A DNA stretch of 64,000 nt from Phascolarctos cinereus (Eukaryota > Chordata > Mammalia > Diprotodontia > Phascolarctidae), in assembly GCF_002099425.1 (NCBI RefSeq), contig NW_018343984.1, forward strand, positions 18,649,501-18,713,500. Direction: 5' to 3'. The notes under the pieces were generated by a model. It saw nothing but the letters and a program-made list of their open reading frames with translations. It searched no databases and was not told where the DNA came from. Position numbers and translations under genes: made by a program. Shown piece after piece: positions 31,435 to 42,002 of the stretch. Numbering within the stretch: position 1 is the stretch's first letter; each line of letters begins with the position of its first letter.

Positions 31435-31848
31435 AGTCAAAGCTATGGTTTTTCAGTAGTAATGTATGGTTGTGAGAGTTGGACTATAAGGAAAGCTGAA
31501 TGCTGCAGAATCCACACTTTGGAATTGTGGTGTTGGAGAAGACTTTTGAGAGTCTCTTGGAGATCAAATCAGTCAATACTTAAAGAAATTAATTCAGGCT
31601 GTTCTTTGGAAGGACAAAGGTTGAAGCTGAATCTTAAAAACTTTGGCCACATAATAAGAAGATGGGACTTATTGGAAAAAGCTCTGATGTTGGAAAATGT
31701 TGAAGGCAAAAGGAGAAGGGGATGGCAGAGGGTGAGTTGGATAGATAGTGTCAAGATTTTGAGAGATAATGGAGGATAGGAAAACCTGGCATGCTATGGT
31801 CCTTGGGGTCAGGGAGAGTTAGATATGACTGAACAACGACAATAAAAT
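31435..31848 (+). mobile_element. BovB-like RTE, ORF2 C-terminus and 3' end
   Basis: The 105-codon frame at 31462-31779 contains YGCESWTIRKAE, ELWCWRRLLRVSW, SNQSILKEIN and GKRRRGWQRVSWIDS, the hallmark C-terminal stretch of BovB/RTE-1 ORF2. The 3' end (gcatgctatggtccttgg, ggtcagggagagttag, atatgactgaacaac, then A-rich) is the RTE terminus. 5' truncated; the reverse transcriptase core is absent. Confidence 0.92.
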
Positions 31849-31906
31849 ATTTTCAGCTGGGAAATGGTAGGTATTCCTTATTCTTATTGAACTGAAATCT
31901 GAACTG

Positions 31907-32166
31907 GAAGCTAGGTGATACAGTAGCTAGAACACTGGACTTGAAGTCAGAAAGACTTGAGTTCAAATTCTCCCTCAGGCATGTATTAGCTGTGTAATGC
32001 TAGGCAAATGACTCGACCTCTGTCTGCCTTAGTTTCCTCAATTGTAAAATGGGGATAATAATAGCACGCACTGCCCAAGGTTGTTATGAGGATTAGATGA
32101 GATAGTATTTGCAAAGAGCTTTGCACACCTAAAAGCACTATGTAAATGCTAGCTGCTGTTATTATC
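31907..32166 (+). mobile_element. SINE D, sense
   Basis: gaagctaggtgatacagtag, gtcagaaagacttgag, ctgtctgccttagtttcctc, aaaatggggataataatagc, aaggttgttatgaggatta, gctagctgctgttattat. Confidence 0.88.
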
Positions 32167-32779
32167 TGCCTCCTTGTGCTTTCTACCCATTGCTTCTGGG
32201 TCTGCTCTCCAAGGTCAGTCAGAGAAGGTTGAACCCTTTTCTACATCACAACCATTCAAATATATGAATAGACTTCTTCAACTCTTTTGTTTTCCAGACT
32301 AAACATCCCCAGTTCCTTCAACTGATTCTTCCATGGTTTTTAGTCCCTTCGCTATCCTAATAACTGTCTTGAGCTGTGCTTAGGCTTGTGAATGTCCCTC
32401 CTGAAATTTGACACCTAGAACTAGATGTAATATTTCAGATCTGGTCAGCATGAACATTATCTTTCTTGTTCTGAATACTATACTTCTGTTTACATAGCCA
32501 AAGATCACATTAGCTTATTCAGATATCGCATTATACTTTTGACTTATATTTGCAGTCCAGTCAAATTCCTTTTTCTGTTTTTAAAATGAGTTTTATCTAC
32601 AGCCACCATTTCATTCTGTATTTGTGAGTTTGAACCCCTATGTAAGACTTTGCGTTTTTCCCTATTGAATTTTATCTTGTTAGCCTCTACCCAATATTTC
32701 TGCCATCAAAATCTTTCTGGATTTCTATTTTGTCATCCAGTGTATTTTTGAGGAACTTTAGTATCGATTGTGAGACATG

Positions 32780-33056
32780 GAAGTCACTGGCACCAGACCA
32801 CCCAACATGGCATGCCTGAATCAAAGAAGGTGCTGTGCTCTAAGCAAAGCAGAATTGCAGTAGCATAAAGTGAGATGTACACATCTAGGGACATCTCCAT
32901 GTCTAATGTTCAAATGGACCATTTGTGCTTGATCTGTGGTAGAGCCTTCCGAGCTCTCAGGGGCTGATCAGCCACTGTCGAACACACTGTACCTTGACCC
33001 CAACATTGTGCTGTCATTGGTTGTCTTCGAGTAGGAAAGATGAACAACACAACCTT
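32780..33056 (+). mobile_element. Zinc-finger-ending LINE, 3' end, inside CR1
   Basis: atggcatgcctgaatcaaag, agaaggtgctgtgctct and a frame reading LCLICGRAFRAL (C-x2-C), then catcagccactg-type text where ISHxRTH normally follows. This C-terminal finger is typical of some RTE/CR1-group LINEs. The 3' end has gtcattggttgtcttcgag and gatgaacaacac. The CR1 host continues on both sides. Confidence 0.7.
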
Positions 33057-33587
33057 TCCTGGCTTTGTTTGGCGTCCACAAACTTCATATGCTTGCCATC
33101 CGTGCCTTCACCCAGGTCATTGATAAACATATGGAACAGAACAGGACCAAGGACAAAGCCTTTGAGAACTTCCTTCAGACTGATACTGACACTAATTTTG
33201 AGGTTTAATCAGCCAATCTGGTACAAACTGAATTTTCCTAGCGCCTAGTTCACATCTCTCCATCTTATGCACATGGATATTTTGAGAAATTTTGTCCAAT
33301 TATCATGCTGAAATACTGATGCACCAGGGCTAAAATATTCCTTGGCTCTAGAGTTTAGTAATCCTATCAGAAAAAAATATTAGTCTGGCAGTAATTATTT
33401 TTGATGAACCTGTGTTGGTTCATTGCGATCATCTTCCTTTCTCAATGCTCATAAACCATTGTTTTAACAATCCATTCTTGCCTTTTTTTTAAAACTAGGA
33501 CTCACTATCTAGCTCATTGGCCTAATTACTTGAAGTATCCGTTTTTCTAAAAATTGGAATGTTTACCTGCCTCCAGTCCTATAATGT

Positions 33588-33850
33588 CTCTTTTATTTCT
33601 CAACTAAAATTTTGCCTTCTTCAAGAAGCCTTTCCCAGTACCTCTTAATGCTAGTGCCTTCCCCCGATATCATCTCCCATTTATCCTGTTTTTATCTTTT
33701 GTATGTAATTGTTTGCATGTTGTCTCCTCTCTTAGGAGACTGTCAGCACCTTGAGGGAGGGTTGGGACTTTTTTTGCTTTTCTTTTATACCTTTTGCATT
33801 TAGCACAGGGCCTGGTACCCAGTAGGTGCTTAATTAGTCCTTGTTCACTT
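33588..33850 (+). mobile_element. L2 3' end, sense, inside CR1
   Basis: tcttcaagaagcctttccca, aatgctagtgccttccccc, ctgtcagcaccttgaggg, ggcctggtacccagtaggtg, cttaattagtccttg. CR1 text resumes at 33855. Confidence 0.8.
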
Positions 33851-34149
33851 GACCTGAGGACTTGATATTGGCTCTACAGTCACATCTAAAGTTCTTTCAT
33901 TACCTCTGGGATAAACCTGATTAGGGCCAGGTGTCTTGAATTCATTAATGGCAGCCATATTCATTATCTCCTTACCTATCTCTGGTTTCAATTTCCTTTT
34001 AATATTTTTTTTCTTAGTCTAAAAAAATCATTCTGCTTGGTACAGAAAACAGAAGCAAGATTAGAGTTTAGGAACTCTGCCTTTTCTCTGTTGTTGGTGT
34101 TTCTGCCTACATTTAGTCAAAGATTTGATCCCTTTCATGATTTTCCCTT

Positions 34150-34232
34150 TACCAGCTAATAAATATTTATTATACACCTACTATGTACCAGGCATTGTAG
34201 CATAATCACTGGGGATAAAAATGTAAGGAAGA
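34150..34232 (-). mobile_element. L2 3' tip, antisense; partner at 35448-35545
   Basis: taataaatatttattataca, cctactatgtaccaggc, actggggataaaaatg. The next expected text (actgccctcaaggagttt) occurs only at 35450, so roughly 1.2 kb separates the two parts. Confidence 0.65.
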
Positions 34233-34561
34233 GAGTAGAGGAGTGTGAACTAGCCTCTTCTCCTCCAACCCTTCTCCAAAGGACACTTTAATTCCTGCCA
34301 GAAGGAAATGAAAGAGGTCGGGGCCAGAGGCCACCCCTCTGCTGTCCTCAGAGACTGGCAGTATGTTTATCTGCTCCTTTAAATTATATTCATTTAGAGG
34401 ATATGCTTGGCTTCCATCTAACTTCTAGTTGTTTTATCTTTTTTTGGGAGAAGGGGAACCCCAAGCTGTATAGTCAGGGTTTAACCCCTTTCTCACCTAA
34501 TGCTAATTCCACAATGAACAAATACTAAAGAAACTCATTTATGCAAATTGTAACAAAACAG

Positions 34562-34643
<82 letters not shown>

Positions 34644-35159
34644 ATGAGCATATATAGCAGATAATACAGAATGAAGGAAATTTCCCAGTTCACTCAGCTC
34701 AACCAAGAGAGTGTCCTGGATCTTACCTAAGAGGAAACTCCCCACAAACTGGGGAGAGGGACATGATGGAGACTGCCTGCTCCTCTCATGTCTTTTCGGA
34801 GTCTTTCCCTTCAGCAACCTAAAGAAGAGTTGACCTCTTCCACCTTCTCTCTTGAAGACAGAAGCTAAGTTTCCAAAGGGAGACTGCTGAGAACCAAAGC
34901 TCTCTGGCTTTCCACACCTCAGTCTTGCCCCTCACATAGGGCAGGGCTTTCATCTCCACCAGTAAAGAGAGAGTCCCATATCAAATGACTTTCACTTGTG
35001 GCTCCAAGAGGCTGTAGCATGCACAGCAGTCACACACCAGTAAAATCATCTTGGCAGTCAGGCTAAACCAGGTGGAGAGTAACTGACAGGCCTCAAACCC
35101 CTTGGTGAGTTAGGGGGATTTCTGCCCCAAACATATGAAGACTTCCCCTGATGGAATGG
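34233..35159. other. Sequence between the L2 halves
   Basis: Contains a TA/TG microsatellite and single-copy-looking text; it leads into SINE C. It may belong to one larger inserted element whose 3' end is the SINE C portion, which I cannot confirm. Confidence 0.3.
34565..34640. repeat. (TA)n(TG)n compound microsatellite
   Basis: About 17 TA units (34566-34600) then about 16 TG units with TATG variants. Likely length-polymorphic. Confidence 0.97.
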
Positions 35160-35440
35160 GTGGTTGAGAACAATTTGTTCTGACAGTCACGAAGGCAGCT
35201 GAAGCAGGTGCTGTAGAGTGCTTAGAGCTTAGTCAGGCATTGAAGATGCCAGAAGGTATCCACTGCATCTCAGTCATGTTGACTTTTGTTTTGCCACTAG
35301 ACTTTGATGACTCTGGAAGAGAGAGTGAGGCTGGCAACTTTGTGCAACTCTGCCTCACTTAAATCTAATTCACACTCAAGTCAAGGCATTGATATCAATG
35401 GTCCTTTTCAAAAATGAAGGACAGACACCACAAAGAAGAA
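35160..35440 (+). mobile_element. SINE C (LINE-tailed), copy 1
   Basis: cagctgaagcaggtgctgta, gtgcttagagcttagtcag, actttgatgactctgg, aagagagagtgaggctgg, atctaattcacactcaag, tcaatggtccttttc, aaaatgaaggacagac. The tail resembles the LINE 3' end at 33005-33056. Confidence 0.7.
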
Positions 35441-35447
35441 GAAAAAG

Positions 35448-35545
35448 AAGTTACTGCCCTCAAGGAGTTTATAATCTAATGAGGGGAGACAGCATGCAAA
35501 AGGAAGCTGAAATGGGAGATGGAGAGAAGGTACTTACTGTGGAGA
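35448..35545 (-). mobile_element. L2 3' end, antisense, continuation
   Basis: ttactgccctcaaggagttt, ataatctaatgaggggagac, agcatgcaaaagg continue the L2 copy left at 34232. Confidence 0.65.
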
Positions 35546-35699
35546 CAGACTAGAGTCCGTGCTAAGGAGTACAGCTGGTAGGAAATGAAGAGTTGGCTGG
35601 CTTGAAAGCCTGCTTTAAATGGAAGGTGTGGGAAGAGTTCTTTGCTTTGCCCTGCAGCTCTCCAATCAGTAGAGCAGAGGGTACAGAGGGTGCTGATGG

Positions 35700-35862
35700 G
35701 GTGAGAGAACCAAAGCTAGTATAATCTGGCTCTGGAAGTGAAAGTGAGGATGGTGACTTTGCACAGCCCTCCCTCACTTAAATCCAATTCACTTGAATGT
35801 TAAGGCATCACCTTCCTGATGTCACGGTCCTCTTGGAGAACGAAGGACAAACAGCAATCTGG
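35700..35862 (+). mobile_element. SINE C, copy 2
   Basis: gaagtgaaagtgaggatgg, gactttgcacagccctccc, tcacttaaatccaattcac, atcaccttcctgatgtcacg, gtcctcttggagaacgaagg, acaaacagc. Confidence 0.75.
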
Positions 35863-37194
35863 AAGAATGGTCAGTTTCCTAATGGTGGTGGGTGGCTGAT
35901 GAGTCAAGCTGAAGGAGTGAAGCAGGTTGGAAATTAAGCCTTTGAAATTTTTTTTTTAAATCTCAGTTTAATTAAACCCATCTTTTAGTCTTTCTGACAC
36001 TATCTTATCGGAACTTGCCATTTGATATTTGTCTTCAGTTGTGTGTCCTTGGCTTCTATCTCTTGTACTTTTAAGATTTAAAATCTGGAATTTGTTGACA
36101 AAATGCCAATGCAGCCACTTTACCCTCAAGACAACTCCCTTTTTCTTCCTTATTGGAATCATTTGACTGTCTCACCAACATTTTATTCTTGAATTTCTCA
36201 CCCGTCTTGAACCAATGTCACTTGTAGTGAGGGTGTCCTTGGCCTATTCTATCTCTGAACTCTTTAGGCTCTATTTTGTAAGACCTCAGTTTTTGTATTT
36301 CTAGAATTTTCAAAGTATAATGTGCTATCTAGGGATCCCCAGTACTAAATATGAGCTTACAGCCTAGTTCTCCAAATGCTATAAAATATCGGTTAAAAGA
36401 AAGCAAGATTTTAGCAGCCGCAAGTATAAACTTTGAATATCTCTAGACATGAAGGAAAAGGATGAAAGACACAACCAAATGGCTAATACTGGAGGGGAAA
36501 TACCATGTTCCTCAGGGGTGGCATGAATCACTCTGCAGTTGCTACAACTCCTAGCAGACATAATACTGCTACTATATGAAAATATTCAGGTCATGAGTTA
36601 CCATTTAAACACCTTCCTCACCAAAAATATCCACCTCTGTCTATGCAGGAATTTCCCCATGAGAATGCCTCTTCATTTTCACAATGGATGTCAATAGAAA
36701 AATAGATTTTCTTTATAGAAATTTTATAATCATTTAAAATTAAATATATTTAATTCATGAAGTGAGACACATATATTTAAAATGTGCTCCCTTCACAATA
36801 CTTCAGAATGAGAATTAGGATGAATAATCAGTTTGCAACTCAGGGATTTCATGTAACTATTTCTATAAAATTGGAGGCAGCTTGAGAAAAAGTCCTCAAA
36901 GTGATGTTTAGTTGGGAACAAAGTGTTGTCTGTTACCTTCTGCCTTTCAGTTGCTTCAAAAGAAAAACATGTACAAATTGAACTATTCATTGTTTGGGTC
37001 TATGTGAGGAATGAACATTATGGGAGACAGTGCCGAGTACATTGTGGATACTCAATACATATTTTTCTCCACCAAAGAAAGAGAGAGGTTGGAAAAGAGA
37101 AAAACAAGTGGAGACCTCCAAATGGTTTGCATTCAAGAAATCATGGGCTTGCTGCAGAGATGGTTCAAATGTAAGATACTCTTTAATGATCTAT
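35863..37194. other. Single-copy stretch
   Basis: No gene and no confident repeat. 36700-37060 is AT-rich with homeobox-type cores and may be regulatory, but there is no direct evidence. Confidence 0.3.
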
Positions 37195-37305
37195 TACATT
37201 TGACATTTATTAATGCCTTATTATGCATAAGGCATTGAGCTGTGTCTGGGGATTCAATGATAAGAGCGAAAACCATTCCCTGCCCTCAGCTTTCTCTGAC
37301 TTAGG
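37195..37305 (-). mobile_element. L2 3' tip, antisense
   Basis: catttgacatttattaatgc, gcataaggcattgagctg, tctggggattcaatgataag, cattccctgccctcag. Confidence 0.65.
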
Positions 37306-38274
37306 GCCCAAGTTTAGACTTAATAGATCATATGAACATTCTTGCTTTTTCTCCTAACTGTTGCCTTTCTTCTCTTGGCCACCACCCTAAATGAGAGTCA
37401 CTCACTGCCACGAATTGAATGGGGGCTCTTTATGAGTTTAGGGAGTTTAAAAGTGGCAAAGGAGACTTTATTAGTTTCTCCTCCTTATTTCAGTTTCTAC
37501 CTTTGATGCCAAGGGCCTCTCAAAATGAGCAATTATGTAGTATCTCAGTGTCCTCACCAGAAGGGGATGGGGGAAGGACACCTATGCCCCAAACCTACTT
37601 GTCCAAAAGATTTGCTGAAGGATATTCTTTAGAGCTGATTGAGACCTCAGGAAGGCTAGATATGGGAATGGGATGCTTTAGCCTTCCAAATCTTCATCCA
37701 GATTGTGATAGTGGCATGGCACTTTCAAAGATGGCTTCCCAGGGCACACTTATTGCACAGAGAAAGCTACATCTATGACGTATTAAAGATGCTCCTTGCT
37801 CTTCGGGGGCTTCAAGTGGAGCTTGGTGTGAAGGTGTTGTCTTTACCTCTGCTATCAAATCTGGATTTGGGGATCTTTGAATGCAATGATTGGTTCAAGG
37901 GAATAAGAAAACAAGATTGGATTGCTTCCCAATTTACTCAAGGTTGGCTAACAAAGGGATGTGGAGGGTCTTATTTATGATCCTCCAGTGTCATGGAGCC
38001 ATTTGGACCCAACTAGACTCATCTAACTAGCTATAATGGAGGAAATGGGAAAGGATTGTTTCATGGATGAAATCAAAGGGAAGTATGAAGTAATTAAAAT
38101 TATTTTTGTTTTTGTTGTTGTCCCAAATAATCACCAGCTTTCCCAATTATTATGCAGGAAGTTTAAGGGTGGAGGCAGCACAAGTGAGGGAGCTGCATAG
38201 AGAGGAAGGGCAAGAGCAGAGATACAGCTGGGATGCGATGGCTAGGATGACTTAAACTTTCCATCTGGCCCAGT
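37306..38274. other. Single-copy stretch; 119-codon frame of unknown meaning
   Basis: An open frame at 37419-37778 (plus) encodes 119 residues, the longest frame in the window not explained by a repeat. It has no signal peptide, motif or family resemblance I recognise, and no splice or promoter context. Chance is the likeliest explanation. Confidence 0.25.
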
Positions 38275-38460
38275 ATAGGAACAGTGGCACTAGCACTGAA
38301 CTTGCCATCACAGGATCTGAGTTTGAATGCTGGTTTGTGTATTTTAGCTATGTGACCTTGAAGAAGCCACTTAACTACTGTTAGCCCAGTTGCCTCCTAT
38401 GTAAAATAAGGGATTGGACTAGACGATCGCTAAGGTCCCTCTTGCTCTGGATTTATAAAC
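38275..38460 (+). mobile_element. MIR/THER-type SINE, sense
   Basis: aggatctgagtttgaatgc, agctatgtgaccttgaag, tgtaaaataagggattggac, taaggtccctcttgctctg. Confidence 0.7.
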
Positions 38461-38874
38461 CCATGACTGATATAAAGCCAATATGATATAAACCCATGAC
38501 TGTTAATATGAGGCCAAGGAAAGCTACCAGGGATACTTTCAGTCTGCCCAAAGGGAAAGGCTGTAAGCACATCCAACCCTTAACCTGTGATGGCAAAGTA
38601 ACTGTGCCCTCCTGCTGTACTGAGGAATTGAGGGGAATTTAGATTATGCCTCCCCAATAGCTAGAGGAGACTTGCACCCCTTTCGGTACATATGATGAAA
38701 ATATTTTTCTACTTGATCCATTTCCTGGTTATTTATGCTACTTTGTTTTATTTAAATGCCTTTTCCTATTGGATTTATGTGTGTGTTGTGCCTAGCAATA
38801 ATGTGACACCAGGTAGAGGTGTGGACCATGATTTGAATAGCCATTATCCCAAAACAGCTTGATAAATATGGGCA
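38461..38874. other. No feature recognised
   Basis: ataaacccatgactg is repeated at about 38455 and 38491, a small local duplication. Otherwise single copy. Confidence 0.35.
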
Positions 38875-39130
38875 TTATTAAAAGATGGAACAGTGGATAG
38901 AGTGTTGGGCTTGAACCCAGGAAGCCTGAATTCAAATCTTAGCTGAGATCCCAAACTGGCTATGTTGATGATGGGCAGATCTCTTAACCATTCTCATCCT
39001 GTTTCCCATCTGTAAAATGATAATACTAACACCTATATCACAGAGTTGTGAGAATCAGATGCATTAACATGTGTAAAACACTTTGCAAAGCTTACAATAC
39101 AATATAATACTAGCTATTGTTATAACACTA
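38875..39130 (+). mobile_element. SINE D, sense
   Basis: ggaacagtggatagagtgtt, gaattcaaatcttagc, ctgtttcccatctgtaaaat, acacctatatcacagag, aaacactttgcaaagc, actagctattgttat. Confidence 0.75.
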
Positions 39131-39205
39131 GCTACATGTAGGGTAGAGAACTTGAATGGAAAAATTGTACGTTCCCCAGGTCCTTTAACATGCATTTCCT
39201 CCTAA

Positions 39206-39351
39206 TTTTTTTTTTTTTGGCTAGGCAGTGGGGTTAAGTGACTTGCCCAGGGTCACACAGCTGGTAAGTGTTAGGTGTCTGAGGTTATTTGAACTCAGGT
39301 CTCCCTGAATCCAGGGCTAGTACTCTATCCACTGTGCCACCTAGCTGCCCC
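39206..39351 (-). mobile_element. SINE A, antisense
   Basis: T14 run, ggctaggcagtggggttaag, cttgcccagggtcacac, ccactgtgccacctagctgc. Short TSD cctaatt at 39201-39207 and 39352-39358. Little diverged. Confidence 0.95.
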
Positions 39352-39359
39352 CCTAATTC

Positions 39360-41195
39360 TTGATCCATAGGGTGGAGTTAGGGGAGATTAGTCAGAAAAA
39401 TCTTCATGGATGAGTTTTAAAACTGTCATCCTGGGGTTCCATGAATTGATTTCAACATGGGATGCTTTCCCTGACATGGGACCTCCATCTGATTTTCCCC
39501 AGTGATTAGTTGGTTTCTAATCACCTGTTCCTATCTCTCAGTGGCCCCCCAAAGACTCCCTACCATATGACCCAACAAGAAATTAATCATGAACTTCTTG
39601 TGTGCTGAACACAATTGCTTAATGATGTCAAGAAAGGGGCCATTTCACATTTACTAATATACTGGATTGGAAGGGATGTTACCACCAGGATAAAGTCTAA
39701 AGGTATTTGTAGACTTGCTATGTGAGCACTATAAAAGCAGATGTTTCAGTAGAATTTTACTGATGCCACAAGCAAAATTCTGTTGCAAAAATTTTCTTTG
39801 AGAAAGAAGGTTCTTAAAGAAAAAAACTCTGTACACTATCTTACATAGAGAATTTGTAAATTCAGCAATTCAGTTCAATAAACATTTGTTATCTCAAGCC
39901 ATTGCTACAAGTGGCATTATATGTGAATTTCAAAATATCCTGAACAAACAGCTCCTATAGCTAGAAGCTGATGAGAAGGAGGTCTTTCCCCCATCCATTT
40001 AAGATAGGATAAACTGGGAAATCTAACTACCAAGCTGATGTAAGATGCCTACCTTCCAGACAATGATATGCTTTTGGGTGGCCAACTCAGAACTCATCTC
40101 TCAGATCATGTATTTTGGATCAAAAAGGCAAATGGACAGTGAAGTAGATCCATAATTGAATAGGAGGAAAAGAGTGTGTTGAATTGTTTTGGGGAAATCA
40201 CGTGGTGCTTTAAATGATGCCGATCTATCTAGCTGAGGCAAAAGTCTATCTTTTTACATCAGTATTCTGCTAATATTGTATGGTGGCCAGTTAGGGATTA
40301 CTCATCTCTGAAGAATTTAAGTTGAGGGTTATCTAAAGAGCAAAAGAGCAAATCAGTGGCAGGTTTGAGCAGCCATGTTATCAACAGACAGGAGAAATAG
40401 TGTTAATGATATTATCAGAGATTCATGATTAGAAAAAAAGAGTATGGGCTTGTCACTTAGGGAATGACCAATGGACTGACTGAATTCTCCAAGGAATAAT
40501 CATGGGATCACTTTAATGATCCAATGTGTTTCCAGTTGAAGGAGATACTTTCAGAAGTGGGAGGGTTGATCACTTTCTCCTCATTCCCTAACATTTGCTG
40601 GCAAATGTTTAATTTGATGGTTATTTTCTGCTTGTTACCATCATTCTGCTAAAAAAGTCACAAAGGACCGATAGGATTTGTGTATCAATGTGGGGTTTAT
40701 TGAAGGATGCAGCACAGTTGCTTGGGTCCCAAGATGATGGAGGAGAGTTCTGGAGCATAATTCTGCTGTTTCTCTTGATCCTATGATGTCTCTTCATGTC
40801 TTACAAGATCCTGGATCTTTGGAAGACAGACAGGGGTAAGTCTCAGGCAGAATATAGTTTCAAGCTTAGTTCCTCTTGATTATATGGAGAAAAAAAGTCT
40901 TTTTTATGATGTCACTTTTCAGTAATGTTTTACCTTCAATTTGGCCTTCATGGTCTTAGAAGGATTGATTAGTTAGGGTACATGTGACTCAGCTCACGGA
41001 CAGCCATTCTGTACTTATCTGTCTTTTAATCAACTTGGCCTTGGCACACATACCATGCTTTCAATAGCCTTAGATACAATTCCTGTTCCATTCTATACCA
41101 ACCCAACCTGCTGTGGTGGTTAAACAAGGCCCAGTACTTTCATTATTGCTATTATCTTCAGACACACTCAATCATGGATATAAAGACTATCTTTT
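39360..41195. other. About 1.8 kb of single-copy DNA
   Basis: No gene. A short L2-like antisense tip (cagttcaataaacatttgtt) lies at 39870. The rest shows no repeat signature that I can name. Confidence 0.3.
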
Positions 41196-41202
41196 ATATA
41201 CA

Positions 41203-41725
41203 TTAATTCATTTAATAAACATTTTTAAAATAAACATTTGATAAACATATATATATATATATATATATGCCAGGCACTTGGGCAGCTAGGTGGCACATAG
41301 ATAAGAGTGCTGGGCTCAAAGTCAGGAAGACTCATCTTCATGAGTTCAAATCCAGCCTCAGATACTTACTAGCTGTGTGACACTGGGTAAGTCACTTAAC
41401 CCTGTTTGCTTCAGTTCCTCATGTGTAAAATGAGCTGGAGAAGGAAATGGCAAACCACTCCAGTATCTTTGCCAAGAAAACCCCAAGTAGAGTCATGAAG
41501 AGTTGGACATGATTGAAAGCAATTGAACAGCAACAACAAATGTGCCAGGCGTTGTGCTAAGCTCTTTGGATACAAAAAGAGACAAAAGACAGTTCCTGCC
41601 CTCATGGGGGAGCTAACACACAAACAAATATACATAAAGCAAGCTAGGTACAGGATAACTAGGAAATAATTAAAAGAAGAAAGCACTGGAATTAAGAGCG
41701 ATTGGGAAAGCTTCCTAAAGTTCTT
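41203..41725 (-). mobile_element. L2 3' end, antisense, split by SINE B
   Basis: ttaattcatttaataaacat, a TA run (41247-41268) and tgccaggcacttg. After the SINE: tgccaggcgttgtgctaagc, gttcctgccctcatggggg, caggataactaggaaataat, gaaagcttcctaaag. Confidence 0.75.
41281..41542 (+). mobile_element. SINE B with TSD
   Basis: ggcagctaggtggcacatag, gtgtgacactgggtaag, atgagctggagaaggaaatg, gcaaaccactccagtatc, gagttggacatgattg, aacagcaacaac. Flanked by tgccaggcacttg (41268) and tgccaggcgttgt (41543), the split L2 target. Confidence 0.93.
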
Positions 41726-41998
41726 CAGAGAGACCTTTAGAGTGTCCTTGTATTGCTTCTTCTGACCTCCATGTAAGCATCTGCCTTGTGTGAGTTCTTT
41801 GTAAAACAATCTTTTAGCAAACATACATCTGGCATTCAAACAATGTGGCCAGCCCATTGGAATTTTGCTTCCTGTAGTAGACTTGGCAGTTCAGCTCAAG
41901 TTTAGCTCTGGTATCTTATCCTGCCAGGTGATCTTCAGAATCTTCTTAAGACAATTCACATGCAAGTGATTCAGTTTCCTGGCATGGCTTTCTGTCAA
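41715..41998 (-). mobile_element. RTE-type LINE, ORF2 C-terminal fragment
   Basis: On the minus strand it reads LNHLHVNCLKKILKITWQ, then MGWPHCLNARCMFAKRLFYKE and GGQKKQYKDTLKVSLKNF. This matches the stretch between the reverse transcriptase and the 3' end in RTE-type LINEs (consensus about WQDKIP, WAGHV, GGQKKRYKDTLKASLK). There is a stop after LNLS and a frame change. No LINE text continues to its right, where the UBA1 pseudogene begins. Confidence 0.75.
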
Positions 41999-42002
41999 TA
42001 AC

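Larger units (their letters stand above)
32190..34135 (-). mobile_element. CR1/L3 LINE, antisense, long, with insertions
   Basis: Collinear antisense CR1 landmarks: ccagactaaacatccccag, atttgacacctagaactag, agatcacattagctta, gttgaattttatcttg-type text near 32660, aatctttctggatttc, caggtcattgataaacatat, ggaccaaggacaaagcct, ttggcctaattacttgaag, ggccaggtgtcttgaattc. Broken by a LINE 3' end (32780-33056) and an L2 3' end (33588-33850). Confidence 0.75.

Noticed and set aside
37419-37778. 119-codon plus frame outside recognised repeats
   Set aside because: No motif, homology or gene context; this length is expected by chance in 64 kb. Kept only as a note.
40650-41000. Possible LTR, from a text with ggggtttattgaagg-type words
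   Set aside because: No paired terminal repeat, primer-binding site or polypurine tract was visible. No endogenous retrovirus was recognised anywhere in the window.
41411-41857. 148-codon minus frame, the longest in the window
   Set aside because: It runs through antisense SINE B, antisense L2 and a LINE C-terminal fragment, so it is a chance chimera of repeats.
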